From Hyphodiscus hymeniophilus (Eukaryota > Ascomycota > Leotiomycetes > Helotiales > Hyphodiscaceae): a stretch of DNA of 64,000 bases. A program made the translations under genes and the position numbers. The stretch spans positions 62,001 through 126,000 of the forward strand of contig VNKQ01000018.1 in assembly GCA_016508695.1 (NCBI GenBank), in the 5' to 3' direction. How positions within the stretch are numbered: the stretch's first letter is position 1; the number at the start of each line of letters is the position of its first letter. Under the pieces are notes generated by a model, which saw only the letters and a list, made by a program, of their open reading frames with translations, had not been told where the DNA came from and did no database searches. This document shows, in pieces, positions 63,492-64,000 of this stretch.

Positions 63492-64000
63492 GATCGTGAT
63501 GTGTCTTATAGGATTCTGGGACGACGCTGAGGGTGTTTCCACGATTGGAAAATTGGAAGTGGGAGCAAGATTGCAACGGGGAAGTAAAGTCTTTTATTTA
63601 TACCTTAATTATTCTCATCTCCAAGAGCACCGACAAAATGCCCCTCAATGTCGTGGGATCAGCAACAATGAATCCTGCTCCCATGTCCCCTCCATCTCAC
63701 TGGATCGTCAGCCGCGCTTCCAGTAACCGTATCCGGAGAATGGTGGGGACCCGGGTACATAAGCTTCTTCGTACCAGGGGATGTCTACCCAGTAAGCGCA
63801 GAAAACAAGTACCGGCCCACGGGGACAGGCGCAGTCAGCATCACTTTTCGTTCTGGGAAATGCGAGACGAGTGGCGTGTGGAAGGTTGTCGCGAGTTCAA
63901 GTACGGCCGTGCAGCGAAGATCGACGAGAGCCGGAAGCTCGACATGATGGGTTGGGGCTTGGGTCTGTGATTGTAGCATTTGACAGAGATGTGTTCTTTG
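63492..64000. other. Right-edge region, upstream of the SDR gene
   Basis: Promoter of the SDR gene. Plus-strand open frames (63454-63726, 63533-63970) lack any domain or clear start. Nothing else is seen before the window ends. Confidence 0.45.

Overview
This window is nuclear DNA of a filamentous ascomycete (Pezizomycotina). Most genes carry short GT-AG introns of 45-90 nt. Housekeeping genes and fungus-specific families sit close together on both strands. The window also holds families that are largely fungal: a Zn2Cys6 regulator, DUF7580 and DUF8035 proteins, a WSEKIV-type F-box protein, and a helotialean-style alpha/beta hydrolase. A member of the Leotiomycetes is my best guess, from remembered family resemblance only. 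There are no bacterial operons, CRISPR arrays, tRNAs, rRNAs or recognisable transposons.

Left part (1-20 kb). A mitochondrial aspartyl-tRNA synthetase-like gene runs off the left edge (minus strand). Then come an ANTH/AP180 endocytic adaptor, TFB3 (TFIIH/CAK) divergent from nudC, and SWP1 (oligosaccharyltransferase). Next is a degenerate stretch: a 5'-truncated DUF7580 fragment lies head-to-head with a broken C2H2/DUF8035 gene. An SDR enzyme follows, divergent from the WDR6/RTT10 tRNA-methylation cofactor, and then a membrane-anchored alpha/beta hydrolase whose leader holds a 12-bp minisatellite.

Middle (20-38 kb). Three successive plus-strand models predict single-pass membrane proteins, each with an intron just before the membrane helix. 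A MARVEL protein follows, then a four-exon gene for a small cysteine-rich secreted protein (assembled by hand, because its exons are short). Then come DPH2, a large DUF8004-like protein, a 3.1-kb stretch with no gene I can support, and a 2OG-Fe(II) oxygenase.

Right part (38-64 kb). The genes are an MFS transporter, squalene synthase ERG9, two convergent paralogous TPT/SLC35-type sugar-phosphate transporters, a rhamnose-pathway epimerase/reductase-like protein, and a DnaJ-X chaperone with a GC-AG intron. After these come a low-complexity coiled-coil protein, a MATE exporter, an F-box protein, a Zn2Cys6 regulator, and a convergent SDR enzyme.

Most genes are unrelated housekeeping functions. 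I see no convincing biosynthetic cluster and no clear new defence or mobile system. The observations most worth following are the head-to-head pair of start-less gene fragments at 9.2-12.9 kb, the secreted cysteine-rich protein, the three membrane-protein genes and the convergent transporter pair. Exon boundaries were worked out by hand from splice consensus and frame continuity. Family assignments come from recognised motifs, not from a database search.
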